From contig JAHFSX010000053.1 in the NCBI GenBank assembly GCA_023269675.1, positions 1 to 36,295 on the forward strand: a stretch of DNA of 36,295 nt, in the 5' to 3' direction. The notes under the pieces are model-generated. The model worked only from the letters and a program-made list of their open reading frames with translations. It searched no databases and had not been told where the DNA came from. This document shows positions 25,085-33,009 of this stretch, one piece after another. Position numbers and translations under genes: made by a program. Source of the stretch: Verrucomicrobiota bacterium (GTDB lineage Bacteria > Verrucomicrobiota > Kiritimatiellia > RFP12 > UBA1067). The first letter of the stretch is position 1; each line of letters starts with the position of its first letter.

Positions 25085-25831
25085 TCACAGCGCGGGGTCG
25101 AGGTGGCTGCGCCGGTAGTGCCCCGGGGAGACGCCGATGATGCGCTTGAAGGTGCGCGTGAAGTGGCTGTGGTCGTAGAACCCGGTCTCGCAGGCGATGT
25201 CCGCGATCGTGCGGTCGGTGGTTTCCAGCAGGGTCCGGGCGGCGGCGATGCGCACGCGCTGGAGGTATTCGTAGGGCGTGGCGCCGAAGATGCGGTTGAA
25301 GCGGCGCTCGAACTGGCTCTGTGAGACGCCGGCCAGCGCGGCGAGCTTCTTGACCTCCAGGTTTTCGCCGTAGTGCGTGTGGATGTGGGCGACCACCTGC
25401 GCGAAGCGTCCGTGCCAGCGCGGCGTGTCGCGCAAGCCGTCGATGATGCGGTGGAAGCCGACTACGCCGATGGCCGCGCCTTTTTTGTCGTAGACCGGAA
25501 ACTTGCTGTGGATCATGAGGCGGTCGGAGTGCTCGGGGGCGGGCGCGATCTCGTTGATCACCGGAACGCCGGTGGCCATCACGGCCTGGTCGCCTTTCAC
25601 GTAGAAGTCGGCGCGGTCGCGCGAGAAGAAGTCGTAGTCGGTCTTGCCGAGCGTCTGCTGCTCGTTGTCGGCGTTGCAGAACTGGCAGGCGCGCGGGTTG
25701 TTCAGCATGAAGCGCCCCTGGTCGTCCTTCATGAAAAACGCGACGTCGGGCAGGACGTCCATGAGCTGGCGGAAGGGTGTCAGATCACCGATGCGTGCGA
25801 GGAAGCGGCGTTGCAGCGTTTTCTGATTCAT
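25085..25831 (-). CDS. AraC-family transcriptional regulator with N-terminal PAS domain
   Basis: A 248-residue regulator. Residues about 15-130 form a PAS domain (LPDVAFFMKDDQGRFMLNN, then GKTDYDFF, and a closing GVVGFHRII). Residues about 145-248 are the AraC/XylS double helix-turn-helix (LAALAGVSQSQFERRF, then IADIACETGFYDHSHFTRTF and a GVSPGHYRR end). It lacks the cupin arm of AraC itself, so it likely senses a ligand or signal through PAS. I chose the ATG at 25831; a GTG at 25846, within the palindrome GTGTACAC, is the other option, and neither has a strong ribosome site. It faces away from the oxidoreductase gene across about 100 bases, the usual arrangement for a local activator, so the 25930-29197 genes are its likely targets (inference). 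Confidence 0.88.
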   Translation of the reverse strand: MNQKTLQRRFLARIGDLTPFRQLMDVLPDVAFFMKDDQGRFMLNNPRACQFCNADNEQQTLGKTDYDFFSRDRADFYVKGDQAVMATGVPVINEIAPAPEHSDRLMIHSKFPVYDKKGAAIGVVGFHRIIDGLRDTPRWHGRFAQVVAHIHTHYGENLEVKKLAALAGVSQSQFERRFNRIFGATPYEYLQRVRIAAARTLLETTDRTIADIACETGFYDHSHFTRTFKRIIGVSPGHYRRSHLDPAL

Positions 25832-25888
25832 GCCGATAGTGTACACATATTATTCTGGGATTTACAAGACCCGGTTCGCGGAAAAGTC

Positions 25889-25894
25889 TATCAT
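25889..25894 (+). promoter_or_regulatory. Possible activator-dependent -10 element for the oxidoreductase operon
   Basis: TATCAT lies 35 bases before the ATG at 25930. The nearest -35-like hexamer, TTTACA (25861-25866), is 22 bases away, too far for a strong sigma-70 promoter. A poor or absent -35 beside an AraC-type gene would suit an activated promoter. This is a weak call. Confidence 0.3.
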
Positions 25895-25920
25895 ATCCAG
25901 ATCGTATGGGTCGAATTTTG

Positions 25921-25928
25921 GGAGGTGA
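25921..25928 (+). promoter_or_regulatory. Strong ribosome binding site that fixes the oxidoreductase start
   Basis: GGAGGTGA, close to the full anti-Shine-Dalgarno complement, ends one base before the ATG at 25930. It decides for this start over the in-frame ATG at 25906 and places the twin-arginine motif at residues 7-8. Confidence 0.8.
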
Positions 25929-25929
25929 T

Positions 25930-27336
25930 ATGCGTGCTCAAGTCAGTCGTCGTTCGTTCTTACAGGCCGCCGGAGCGGCCGGGGTCTTCACGATTCTGCC
26001 GCGCCGTCTGATTGCGGGCAGCGGGGAGACGCCGCCCAGCGAGACGGTGTATTTCGCGGCGGTCGGGGTCGGCGGCCAGGGTCGCGGCGACCTGCAGGGG
26101 CTGGGCGCCCTGGGCAAGGTTGTGGCGGTTGCCGACGTCGACCCGCGCAGCATCGCCGCCACGAAGAAATTTCTGCCTGACGTGCAGGCGTTTGAGGATT
26201 ACCGCGAGATGTACGACAAGCTCGGCAAGTCCTTCGACGCCGTCCTGGTGGCGACGCCCGACCACTGGCACGCGTTGCCCACGGTCGAGGCCATGAAGCT
26301 CGGCAAGCACGTCTACACGGAGAAGCCGATCGCGCGCACGGTCTGGGAGGTGCGCAAGCTGATGGAGGCGGCGCGGAAATACAACGTCGTCACGCAGATG
26401 GGCAACCAGGGGCACTCCTTCGCCAGCCACCAGACGTTCAAGTCGTGGGTGCGCAAGGGCCTGCTCGGCGACATCCGCGAGGTGCACACGTGGACGACCA
26501 TGCGCCAGCTGGATTCCAAGAGCAAGATCCCGGAGCTGGCGAACGTCGAGAAGGTGCCCGACGGCCTCAACTGGGACCGCTGGGTCGGCCCGGCGGAGTT
26601 CCATCCCTATTCGCCCTATTTCACGCCCAACCGCTGGCGCGCCTGGACGCCGTACGGCACCGGCAATCCCGGCGACTGGGGCTGCCACCTGCTGGATCCC
26701 ATTTACGACGCGCTGAACCTGCGCAGCCCGAACCGCATCACGGCGGAGGTGACGCCGGACTGGGACCCCAAACGCGACGCGATCGCGTTCCCGAGCGCGT
26801 CGCGCATCCGGTACGAGTACGACCTGTCGAACGGCAAGACGATGACCATCCTGTGGCACGACGGCGAGTTCTGCAACGAGGTGCCGCGCCCCGCGGCGCT
26901 CGAAGAGGGGCGGGAACTGGGCAACAGGATCGTCCCCGGACAGTGGAACGCGGGGGCGGTCGTGTACGGCAGCAAGAATGTGCTCAAATACGGCTCGCAC
27001 GGCGCGGACTCCTGCCGCGTCATTCCCGAGACCGCGATGCGCGCGATGATCCGCGACATCAAGGAGGAGGAGAAGACCAAGCCGAACTTCTGGATGACCC
27101 AGATCGGCAGCCACTTCGAGGATTTCGTGACGGCCATCAAAATCGGGCGCAAGTCCAACAACCCGTTCGAAACGGCCGGCTATGTCGCCGAGAACGCGGC
27201 GCTCGGCGCGATCGCGGTCCGCAATCCCGGCATCCGCCTGGAGTGGGACTGTGAGGCGCTGCGCTTCAAGAATTGCGACGCGGCGAACGCGATGGTCACG
27301 CCGGAGTACCGCAAGGGGTATGCGCTGAAGGTGTAG
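25930..27336 (+). CDS. Tat-exported Gfo/Idh/MocA-family oxidoreductase
   Basis: A 468-residue NAD(P)-dependent sugar oxidoreductase-type protein. The N-terminus has a twin-arginine signal, SRRSFLQAAGAAG, with R7 and R8 followed by a hydrophobic stretch, so export in folded form with its cofactor is predicted. The Rossmann fold begins at VGVGGQGRG (45-53), with VADVDPR (68-73), VATPDHWHA (107-115) and the family EKP (131-133). The C-terminal domain has GNPGDWGCHLLDP with the usual Asp/His region. Such Tat-exported members are abundant in planctomycetes and relatives, where their substrates are mostly unknown. It is the first gene of a likely three-gene operon with an SGNH hydrolase and a WbsX-like protein. 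Confidence 0.9.
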   Translation: MRAQVSRRSFLQAAGAAGVFTILPRRLIAGSGETPPSETVYFAAVGVGGQGRGDLQGLGALGKVVAVADVDPRSIAATKKFLPDVQAFEDYREMYDKLGKSFDAVLVATPDHWHALPTVEAMKLGKHVYTEKPIARTVWEVRKLMEAARKYNVVTQMGNQGHSFASHQTFKSWVRKGLLGDIREVHTWTTMRQLDSKSKIPELANVEKVPDGLNWDRWVGPAEFHPYSPYFTPNRWRAWTPYGTGNPGDWGCHLLDPIYDALNLRSPNRITAEVTPDWDPKRDAIAFPSASRIRYEYDLSNGKTMTILWHDGEFCNEVPRPAALEEGRELGNRIVPGQWNAGAVVYGSKNVLKYGSHGADSCRVIPETAMRAMIRDIKEEEKTKPNFWMTQIGSHFEDFVTAIKIGRKSNNPFETAGYVAENAALGAIAVRNPGIRLEWDCEALRFKNCDAANAMVTPEYRKGYALKV

Positions 27337-27354
27337 TAAAGACACGGCAGACGT

Positions 27355-27373
27355 TAGGCTGTAGGCTGTAGGG
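27355..27373. repeat. Heptamer tandem repeat TAGGCTG x2.7
   Basis: TAGGCTG (27355-27361), TAGGCTG (27362-27368) and TAGGG (27369-27373) stand in tandem in the 46-bp gap between the oxidoreductase and SGNH hydrolase genes. The last unit merges into GGGAGG, which serves as the ribosome site for the next gene, so the repeat may have supplied part of that signal. Confidence 0.6.
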
Positions 27374-27382
27374 AGGCGAGAC

Positions 27383-28066
27383 ATGATGAAGCGGATGATG
27401 ATGGTGGCGTTTTGCGCAGGTTTGGCGTGCAGTTGCTTTGCGCAACAGCGGGAGGTCCGGAAGATTCTGTTCCTGGGCAACAGCATCACGCTGCACGGGC
27501 CCTCGAAAAAGGTGGACTGGTCCGGCAACTGGGGTATGGCGGCCAGCGCCCAGGAGAAAGACTATGTGCATCTGGTGACCCAGGCCCTGTCCAAGAAGGA
27601 CGGGCGCGCGCCGGAGACGCTGGTCAAGAATATCGCCACCTTCGAACGGGAGTATGCCGCCTACGATGCGTCGGCGCAGCTCAAAGACGCGGCCGCTTTC
27701 GGCGCGGACCTGATCGTCCTGTGCATCGGCGAGAACGTGCCGAACCTCGCCACGGACGCGGCCAAAGGACAGTTCAAGGACGGCGTCGTGAAGATGCTGA
27801 ACAGCGTCCAGGCGGGCCGCAAGCCCGTCATCGTCGTGCGCAGCAGCTTCTGGGCGAACGCGGCGAAGGACGGGGCGCTCAAACAGGCCTGCGCCGACGT
27901 CGGCGGCATCTTCGTGGATATCAGCGCGCTCGGCAAGGACGAGAAGAACTTCGCGCGTTCCGAGCGGCCGTTCAAGCATGCGGGTGTGGCCAACCATCCG
28001 GGCGACGCGGGCATGCGGGCGATCGCCGATGCGATTGCCACCGCGGTCAAAGCACAGAGCAAATAA
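27383..28066 (+). CDS. Secreted SGNH/GDSL-family hydrolase
   Basis: A 227-residue exported esterase-like protein. Hydrophobic residues 5-20 end in CFA before QQ; a lipoprotein site at one of the nearby Cys residues is possible but not canonical. Block I is LFLGNSIT with Ser34, the oxyanion Gly appears in the following loop, block III is IGENVPN with the oxyanion Asn, and the catalytic His is in NHPGDAGM near the C-terminus. The family removes acyl or acetyl groups from carbohydrates in many cases. In this operon, deacetylation of a polysaccharide is a reasonable inference, not shown. The gene lies 46 bases after the oxidoreductase and 12 before the WbsX-like gene. Confidence 0.85.
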   Translation: MMKRMMMVAFCAGLACSCFAQQREVRKILFLGNSITLHGPSKKVDWSGNWGMAASAQEKDYVHLVTQALSKKDGRAPETLVKNIATFEREYAAYDASAQLKDAAAFGADLIVLCIGENVPNLATDAAKGQFKDGVVKMLNSVQAGRKPVIVVRSSFWANAAKDGALKQACADVGGIFVDISALGKDEKNFARSERPFKHAGVANHPGDAGMRAIADAIATAVKAQSK

Positions 28067-28078
28067 GGGGACTGATAA

Positions 28079-29197
28079 ATGAGATCCATTCGTGTCACGG
28101 TCGCGTTGCTTCTTTCCGTTTCCTTTCTGGCCTTTCTTGCCGGTGCGCAGGAGTCCCAGCCCCGCATGAAGCTGGGCGCCTACTACTTCGCGGGGTGGGC
28201 GGGCAAGTGCCCCTACGACGACGGCTCGGTGTCGAACGCGTGGGCCAAGGGCATGCCCACGCATTTCACGAAGAAGCTGGCGACGGACTATGCCGGCCGC
28301 ACGCCCGTCTGGGGCTGGCGCGACGACACGCCGGAGCTGATGGAGCGGCAGATCGATCTCGCGGCCGACAACGGGGTGGCCTATTTCTCGTTCTGCTGGT
28401 ACTGGCACGACAACAAGAAGCCGATCAACGTGAAAGAGATAGAAGCTGATCCGAAGCATCTGCCGATGCAGTTGTTCATGCAGGCGAAGAACAACCGCCG
28501 CATGGAGTTCAGCTTGCTGGTCGCCAACCACGGCGGATTCGAGATCGTCGGCCTGGACGCCTGGAAGCAGGCGGCCGACTACTGGATCACGCTGTTCAAG
28601 CACCCCTGCTATCTGCGCGTGGAGGGCAAGCCGGTGCTGGTCATCTTCTCGACGGGCGGCGCCAACAAAGAGGGGCTGGCCTACCTTCAGGAGGCGGCGC
28701 GCAAGGCGGGCTTCCCCGGCGTGGCGGTGGCGGCGTGCGGCAGCGGCAAGCCGGAGAACGGCTTCGCGCTGCTGACCCAGTACAATGTGACGCCGAAAGG
28801 CACGTGGACGGACAAGAAGTCGGAGAAGCACACCTATCAGGAGATCGTCGAGGCTGACGCGCAGGCCTGGCATGGCACGCCCGAACAGCCGTATATCCCC
28901 GTGGTGACGCAGGGGTGGGACCGCCGTCCCTGGGAAGCGCCGAACGGGGAGGGCTTCGGCCCGAAGGGCGTGCCGGTCTCGTGGTACTTCGAAAAGGCGA
29001 CGCCCGAGCAGTTCGGCGGCTTGCTGGAGCGCATGGCGTCGTGGATGGAGGCGAATCCTCTGGTTGTGACCAAGGACCGTTTGGCCATCGTTTATGCCTG
29101 GAACGAGATCGGCGAGGGCGGCTGGCTTGTGCCGTGCAGGGACGACCCCGACGGTGCCTATCTGAAAGCCATACGCCGCGTTGTGCTGCGCAAGTGA
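28079..29197 (+). CDS. Secreted WbsX/GH99-like protein
   Basis: A 372-residue exported protein with a signal peptide ending near residue 23 (FLAGA before QES). The mature part begins with KLGAYYFAGW, then WGWRDDTPELMERQIDLA, FSFCWYWHD, a VLVIFSTGG strand, and ends with VYAWNEIGEGGW. These are the features of the glycosyltransferase-WbsX / GH99-like family (PF14307), a TIM-barrel group related to endo-mannanases. The Glu in WNEIGEGGW is a candidate active-site residue. Its presence outside the cytoplasm beside an SGNH hydrolase favours glycan breakdown over transfer. It ends the carbohydrate operon; the next gene starts 172 bases on. Confidence 0.75.
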   Translation: MRSIRVTVALLLSVSFLAFLAGAQESQPRMKLGAYYFAGWAGKCPYDDGSVSNAWAKGMPTHFTKKLATDYAGRTPVWGWRDDTPELMERQIDLAADNGVAYFSFCWYWHDNKKPINVKEIEADPKHLPMQLFMQAKNNRRMEFSLLVANHGGFEIVGLDAWKQAADYWITLFKHPCYLRVEGKPVLVIFSTGGANKEGLAYLQEAARKAGFPGVAVAACGSGKPENGFALLTQYNVTPKGTWTDKKSEKHTYQEIVEADAQAWHGTPEQPYIPVVTQGWDRRPWEAPNGEGFGPKGVPVSWYFEKATPEQFGGLLERMASWMEANPLVVTKDRLAIVYAWNEIGEGGWLVPCRDDPDGAYLKAIRRVVLRK

Positions 29198-29369
29198 TGC
29201 CCGCGTAAAAATCGCTGGGCATGGCGCCGTCATGTCACCCTGGACGTCGCAAACATACCTCTTGTGTCTCCGGGTATGGTTTAGTAACTTTAGCGCATTC
29301 GTCAGGTCGGCGCGCTTGGGCGGCGCTCGCGACATGGCAGGCGCGCGCTTTTGAACAAAAAGGGTGATT

Positions 29370-31085
29370 GTGGCAACGGCAACGCGGAATCTCAGCGACA
29401 GCGTGAAAACGAAGAGTTGGATGGTGCGGAACGAGCAGGGCGAGACGTTCGGCCCCGTCGACTTCGAGACGCTTAAGATGTGGGCGTGCGACGGACGGCT
29501 CGCGCCCACGAACGAGGTCTCCGAAAACGGCACCGACTGGCAACTCGCGACCTCGCAGGGCGGGCTCGCGATGGATTGGGTCGCTGAAGTCACCCCTGGC
29601 ACCTTTTACGGACCCATCCACCAAGCTGCCATGGCGGACCTCATCAAGGACGGCTCGATCGCCGCGCGCGTTCCCTTTTTCAAGCGGCTCGCGTTGGACG
29701 CGCTGCCGGTCTCCGTGCCGGCTGACCCTCAGGTCGAGCACCTGCGCCAGCAACTGAAGGCGCAGGGCGAGCTCTCCAAACAACTGGCCGCCGCCCATGC
29801 GGCGGAATTCGAGCAGGCGCGCCGGCAGGCCGCGGCTGAAGCCGAGTTGACCAAGCAGCAGGCGACGCTTGCGGCCGCCGAGCTCGAGCAGTCCCGGCGG
29901 CACGCGGCGGACGCCGAGGCCCAGTCACAGGCGGCTCGGCGGCAGGCGTCGGAGCAGGCGGCCGGCGCGGCGGCCGCGCTCGAGCAAGCGAGGCTGCAGG
30001 CGGAGGCGGCTGAGACCCAAACCCGCGCGGCGCGGCAACAGGCGGCGGCCGCGTCGGCTGAGCTTGAGAAGGCGCGGCTGCAGGCGGCGGAGGCCGAGGC
30101 CCAGCTCCACGCGGCGCGGCTGCAGGCGGCGGCCCAGGCCGAGCAGGCCATGCAGCAGGCGGGGGCTGCGTCGGCTGAGCTTGAGAGGGTGCGGCAGCAG
30201 GCGGCGGACGCCGAAGCCCGGGCGGGTGAGGCGCGGCGGCAGACGGCGGCACAGGCCGAACAGGCGCGGCTGTCGCAGCAGCAGCTGTCGGACCGGGTGG
30301 CCGCGCTGGAGCGTCAGCTCGCGCAGGCCCGTCAGGAACAGGCCGAGGCGGCCTCCCGGTTGGCGGAGTTGCAGGCCGAGCGCGAGACGCATGCCGCCGT
30401 CTGGACCGCGAAAGAACAGGCGTTCGAGGCGGAGTGGCTGTCGCTGCGGTCGGCGGTCGGCTGCGCGCAGGCCGAGACCGCCACGCACGCCGAGCGGGTG
30501 AAGCACCTTGAGACGGCGCTGGCTGAAGCCGGCCGCGCGGTCCAAGACGGCCAGGCGGTGGAGACGCAGGCGCAGGTGCTGCGGTCCGAAATCGAGAGCT
30601 TGCGGTCGGCGCTGGCTGAGGAACGTCAGAGGGCGCAGCAGGCGCAGACGCGGTGCGCGACGCTTACAGAAACTCTGGAGGAGGCCAAGCAGAGCCGCAG
30701 CGGCGAAACGCGGCAGGTGACGGAGTTGCGGGACGAACTGGAACTGGCGCGGCGGCAGGCCGAGGGGCTGCGCTCCCTGTTCCGTCAGGCCGAGGCGGTG
30801 CTGGGTGCGACTCCCGCGCCGGCGCCGGCTTTTGAGACGGTGGCGGCCGTGCCCGCGGACTTTGCGGCTCCCCGCCCGGAACGCCCGAAACCGGTGGGCA
30901 AGGTCGTGGAGGATGCTGAGCTGTTGCCGCCTCAGCGTCCGCAGTCCGCGGAGAAGCCGCCGGTGGTCAACCGCGCGGCCCAAGCCCGGCCGGGGCTTTC
31001 GATGGCCGATTTTGAGCAGCAGGCGCGGCGCGAGCTGGAACGTCTCGGTGCGCAAGGGACGTCATTCTTCAAAAAAAAGAAGTGA
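29370..31085 (+). CDS. Twin GYF-like domain coiled-coil protein (paralogue 1)
   Basis: A 571-residue cytoplasmic-looking protein without signal peptide. Residues about 15-60 are a GYF_2-type domain (SWMVRNEQGETFGPVDFETL) and about 70-115 a second, more diverged copy (TFYGPIHQAAMADLIKDG). Residues about 120-470 are a long Ala/Gln/Glu-rich coiled coil with repeating ARRQAA/LEQARLQA-type heptads. A Pro-rich linker follows, and then an end of SMADFEQQARRELERLGAQG and a basic FFKKKK tail. I do not recognise a function; structural, scaffold or filament-like roles are possible. The start is uncertain: GTG at 29370 fits the AAGGG ribosome site better than GTG at 29364. The 172-bp gap before it shows no clear promoter. 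The next gene is a paralogue with the same layout. Confidence 0.8.
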   Translation: MATATRNLSDSVKTKSWMVRNEQGETFGPVDFETLKMWACDGRLAPTNEVSENGTDWQLATSQGGLAMDWVAEVTPGTFYGPIHQAAMADLIKDGSIAARVPFFKRLALDALPVSVPADPQVEHLRQQLKAQGELSKQLAAAHAAEFEQARRQAAAEAELTKQQATLAAAELEQSRRHAADAEAQSQAARRQASEQAAGAAAALEQARLQAEAAETQTRAARQQAAAASAELEKARLQAAEAEAQLHAARLQAAAQAEQAMQQAGAASAELERVRQQAADAEARAGEARRQTAAQAEQARLSQQQLSDRVAALERQLAQARQEQAEAASRLAELQAERETHAAVWTAKEQAFEAEWLSLRSAVGCAQAETATHAERVKHLETALAEAGRAVQDGQAVETQAQVLRSEIESLRSALAEERQRAQQAQTRCATLTETLEEAKQSRSGETRQVTELRDELELARRQAEGLRSLFRQAEAVLGATPAPAPAFETVAAVPADFAAPRPERPKPVGKVVEDAELLPPQRPQSAEKPPVVNRAAQARPGLSMADFEQQARRELERLGAQGTSFFKKKK

Positions 31086-31131
31086 GCGGGGACGCGGTGA
31101 CGATGGGCGCGGACGCGTGATTGTGAACGTG

Positions 31132-31173
31132 TAACCTTGAATCCGTCGCCGGTAACCTGTAACCTAAAACCCG
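31132..31173. repeat. Degenerate heptamer repeat in the gap between the twin-GYF genes
   Basis: Read in steps of seven from 31132: TAACCTT, GAATCCG, TCGCCGG, TAACCTG, TAACCTA, AAACCCG. Three of the six units are TAACCT plus one base and all lie in the same register. It fills about half of the 90-bp gap and ends at the ATG of the following gene, so that gene lacks a normal ribosome binding site. Confidence 0.5.
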
Positions 31174-31175
31174 TT

Positions 31176-32978
31176 ATGTCTGACACGCAAATCGAAAAAG
31201 AGGACACGCGCCAATGGTTCTTGCGAACCGGAGGCGATACGGTCTTTGGGCCGGTCTCGACGCAGGGCCTGATTGTCTGGGCTGAGCAGGGCCGCATTCT
31301 GCCGGGGCACGAGGTCTCGACCGACCGCAAGAAATGGCTGCAGGCGATCTCGGTCGAAGCGCTCGACATGCGCTGGTTCGTGGATGACGGCGAAGGCGAG
31401 CTGCGGGGCCCTTTGAACCGGCTGGCCGCCGAGGCGTTGATCAAAAGCGGCAAGGTCCCGGAGGGCGCCCAACTCGTCGCGGCCGACGACGTGGAACAGG
31501 AAGCTGTCCCGGAGCGTGAGACGAAACGGCCGGAGAAGCCGGCACATGAGCCGGTCCCCGAAGAGGTTTTCCGCGTGCGGATCCGCGAGCTGGAGTCGAT
31601 GGTGAACAGTCAGCGCGAACGGCTGGCCAAGCTGGCGAACGCGGACGCGCTGGAGACGGTGCAGCATGAGCGCGACGTGCTTGCGTCCCTCGTCAAAGAG
31701 GCGGAGACGCAGCGCGACACCATTTTGCGCAACGCCGAGAAAGACGCGCGGGCGCATGAACGCAAGCTGGAGCTTCTGCGCCAGCAGGTCAAAAAACTCG
31801 AGCAGCAGCTGGAAGAGAGCAACAACCGGATCCTGTTGTCGGACGCGGCCGCCGCGGCCCGGCCGGAGCAGATTGACCGGATGGAATCGGAGCAACAGGT
31901 GGCGCTGGCCCGGGGTGAGGCGGCCGAGCAGGTGGCCGCGCTGAGGCGCGAGGCCGACGGGCTCAAGGACCGGTTGGCGCTGGCCGCTCAGGCGGTGGCG
32001 GAAGCCCAGGCCTCCGGCGCGGCTGAGCGCGCGTCGCTCGCCGGCGAGAACGAGGCGCTGGTCAAGCGCTTTTCAGAATTGGAGCAGGCCCTGCGGTTTC
32101 ACGAGCGGCGGGCCGAAGAGACGGCGCAGATCGTGGCGACACGCGAGGCGGAGCTCGCGGCGGCGCTCGAGCGCGCGGCGGTGAGCGAGCGGCAGGCCGG
32201 GCAGGCCGAGGCGGCCGCCCGCCTTTCAGAAGCGAACGCCGCCGAAAGCGAAGCGGCGTTTGCGGAGCTGCTGGTCGATGCCAACAGCCGCGACAACGCC
32301 TATAACGAGAAGATCGCCGCGCTGGAGAAAGCCTGCGCGCTGCCGCCGGAGGAGACGGCGCGATTCTTCGCGGACCAGGCGGCGGTGTACGAGCTGGCCA
32401 AGGCCGAGGTCGATGAGCTCGCCAAAGCCATGGAGGGTGAACGGGCGCATGTCGAACAGCTGAAAGAGTGGAGCGCGCAGCGGCAGCAGGCGCTGGTGGA
32501 GCGCCGGCAGACGCTGCTCAGGCAGCTCGGCGGCAGCCCCGCCGAAATGACGCGGCGTTCGGTGCGCGAGCAGCCTTCGGACCCGAACGCCGCCCGGATG
32601 CGGATGGAGTTGGACAACCTGCGGATCGCCCACGAGCGCGAGCTGCGGCAAGCCGAGGACCGCGAACGTGACATGCAGCGCAAGCTGCGGGTGTTCGAGG
32701 CCGAGGCGTCCAAACTGCAGGGGCAGGCGATCGAGGGCGAAAAGAATGGCCGCCGCATGTTGGATCTGTCGGAACTGCTCCACAAGCGGGAGCAGGAGTT
32801 GGCGGAGGAGCGCAAGAACCGCGACGCGGAGCGCGAGCAGTTCCAGGGCAGCCAGCAGGCTTTGATGATGCGCATCGAGACGCTCGAGAAAGCGGCCAAG
32901 CCCGGCACGCCGGACGAGATTCAGATGGCCGAGGCCAGGAATGTCAAGCTGGCGTCCTGGATGCGCCTGAAGAAATGA
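31176..32978 (+). CDS. Twin GYF-like domain coiled-coil protein (paralogue 2)
   Basis: A 600-residue protein with the same plan as its upstream neighbour. A GYF_2-type domain occupies about 12-57 (RQWFLRTGGDTVFGPVST), and a second copy about 61-105 (ELRGPLNRLAAEALIKSG). Long coiled coils cover about 130-400 and 425-590, richer in Glu/Arg than in paralogue 1, interrupted by a GGSPAEMTRR segment. The C-terminus is KLASWMRLKK, again aromatic/hydrophobic plus lysines. No signal peptide or membrane helix is seen. I chose the ATG at 31176; a TTG at 31137 would add 13 residues encoded by the heptamer repeat, which is unlikely. The function is unknown; the two proteins may form mixed coiled coils (inference). 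Confidence 0.8.
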   Translation: MSDTQIEKEDTRQWFLRTGGDTVFGPVSTQGLIVWAEQGRILPGHEVSTDRKKWLQAISVEALDMRWFVDDGEGELRGPLNRLAAEALIKSGKVPEGAQLVAADDVEQEAVPERETKRPEKPAHEPVPEEVFRVRIRELESMVNSQRERLAKLANADALETVQHERDVLASLVKEAETQRDTILRNAEKDARAHERKLELLRQQVKKLEQQLEESNNRILLSDAAAAARPEQIDRMESEQQVALARGEAAEQVAALRREADGLKDRLALAAQAVAEAQASGAAERASLAGENEALVKRFSELEQALRFHERRAEETAQIVATREAELAAALERAAVSERQAGQAEAAARLSEANAAESEAAFAELLVDANSRDNAYNEKIAALEKACALPPEETARFFADQAAVYELAKAEVDELAKAMEGERAHVEQLKEWSAQRQQALVERRQTLLRQLGGSPAEMTRRSVREQPSDPNAARMRMELDNLRIAHERELRQAEDRERDMQRKLRVFEAEASKLQGQAIEGEKNGRRMLDLSELLHKREQELAEERKNRDAEREQFQGSQQALMMRIETLEKAAKPGTPDEIQMAEARNVKLASWMRLKK

Positions 32979-33009
32979 GCAGGTCCCGGTTGCCGGGACA
33001 GGAGTTGAC

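Noticed and set aside
24876..25118. Short frames encoding repeated HAHPWACG / GVPHPD-like peptides
   Set aside because: These are read-through of the hairpin repeats on either strand; the repetition of the peptide comes from the DNA repeat.
29198..29369. Possible promoter or small gene in the gap before the first twin-GYF gene
   Set aside because: No -35/-10 pair with acceptable spacing and no frame with a ribosome site could be supported.
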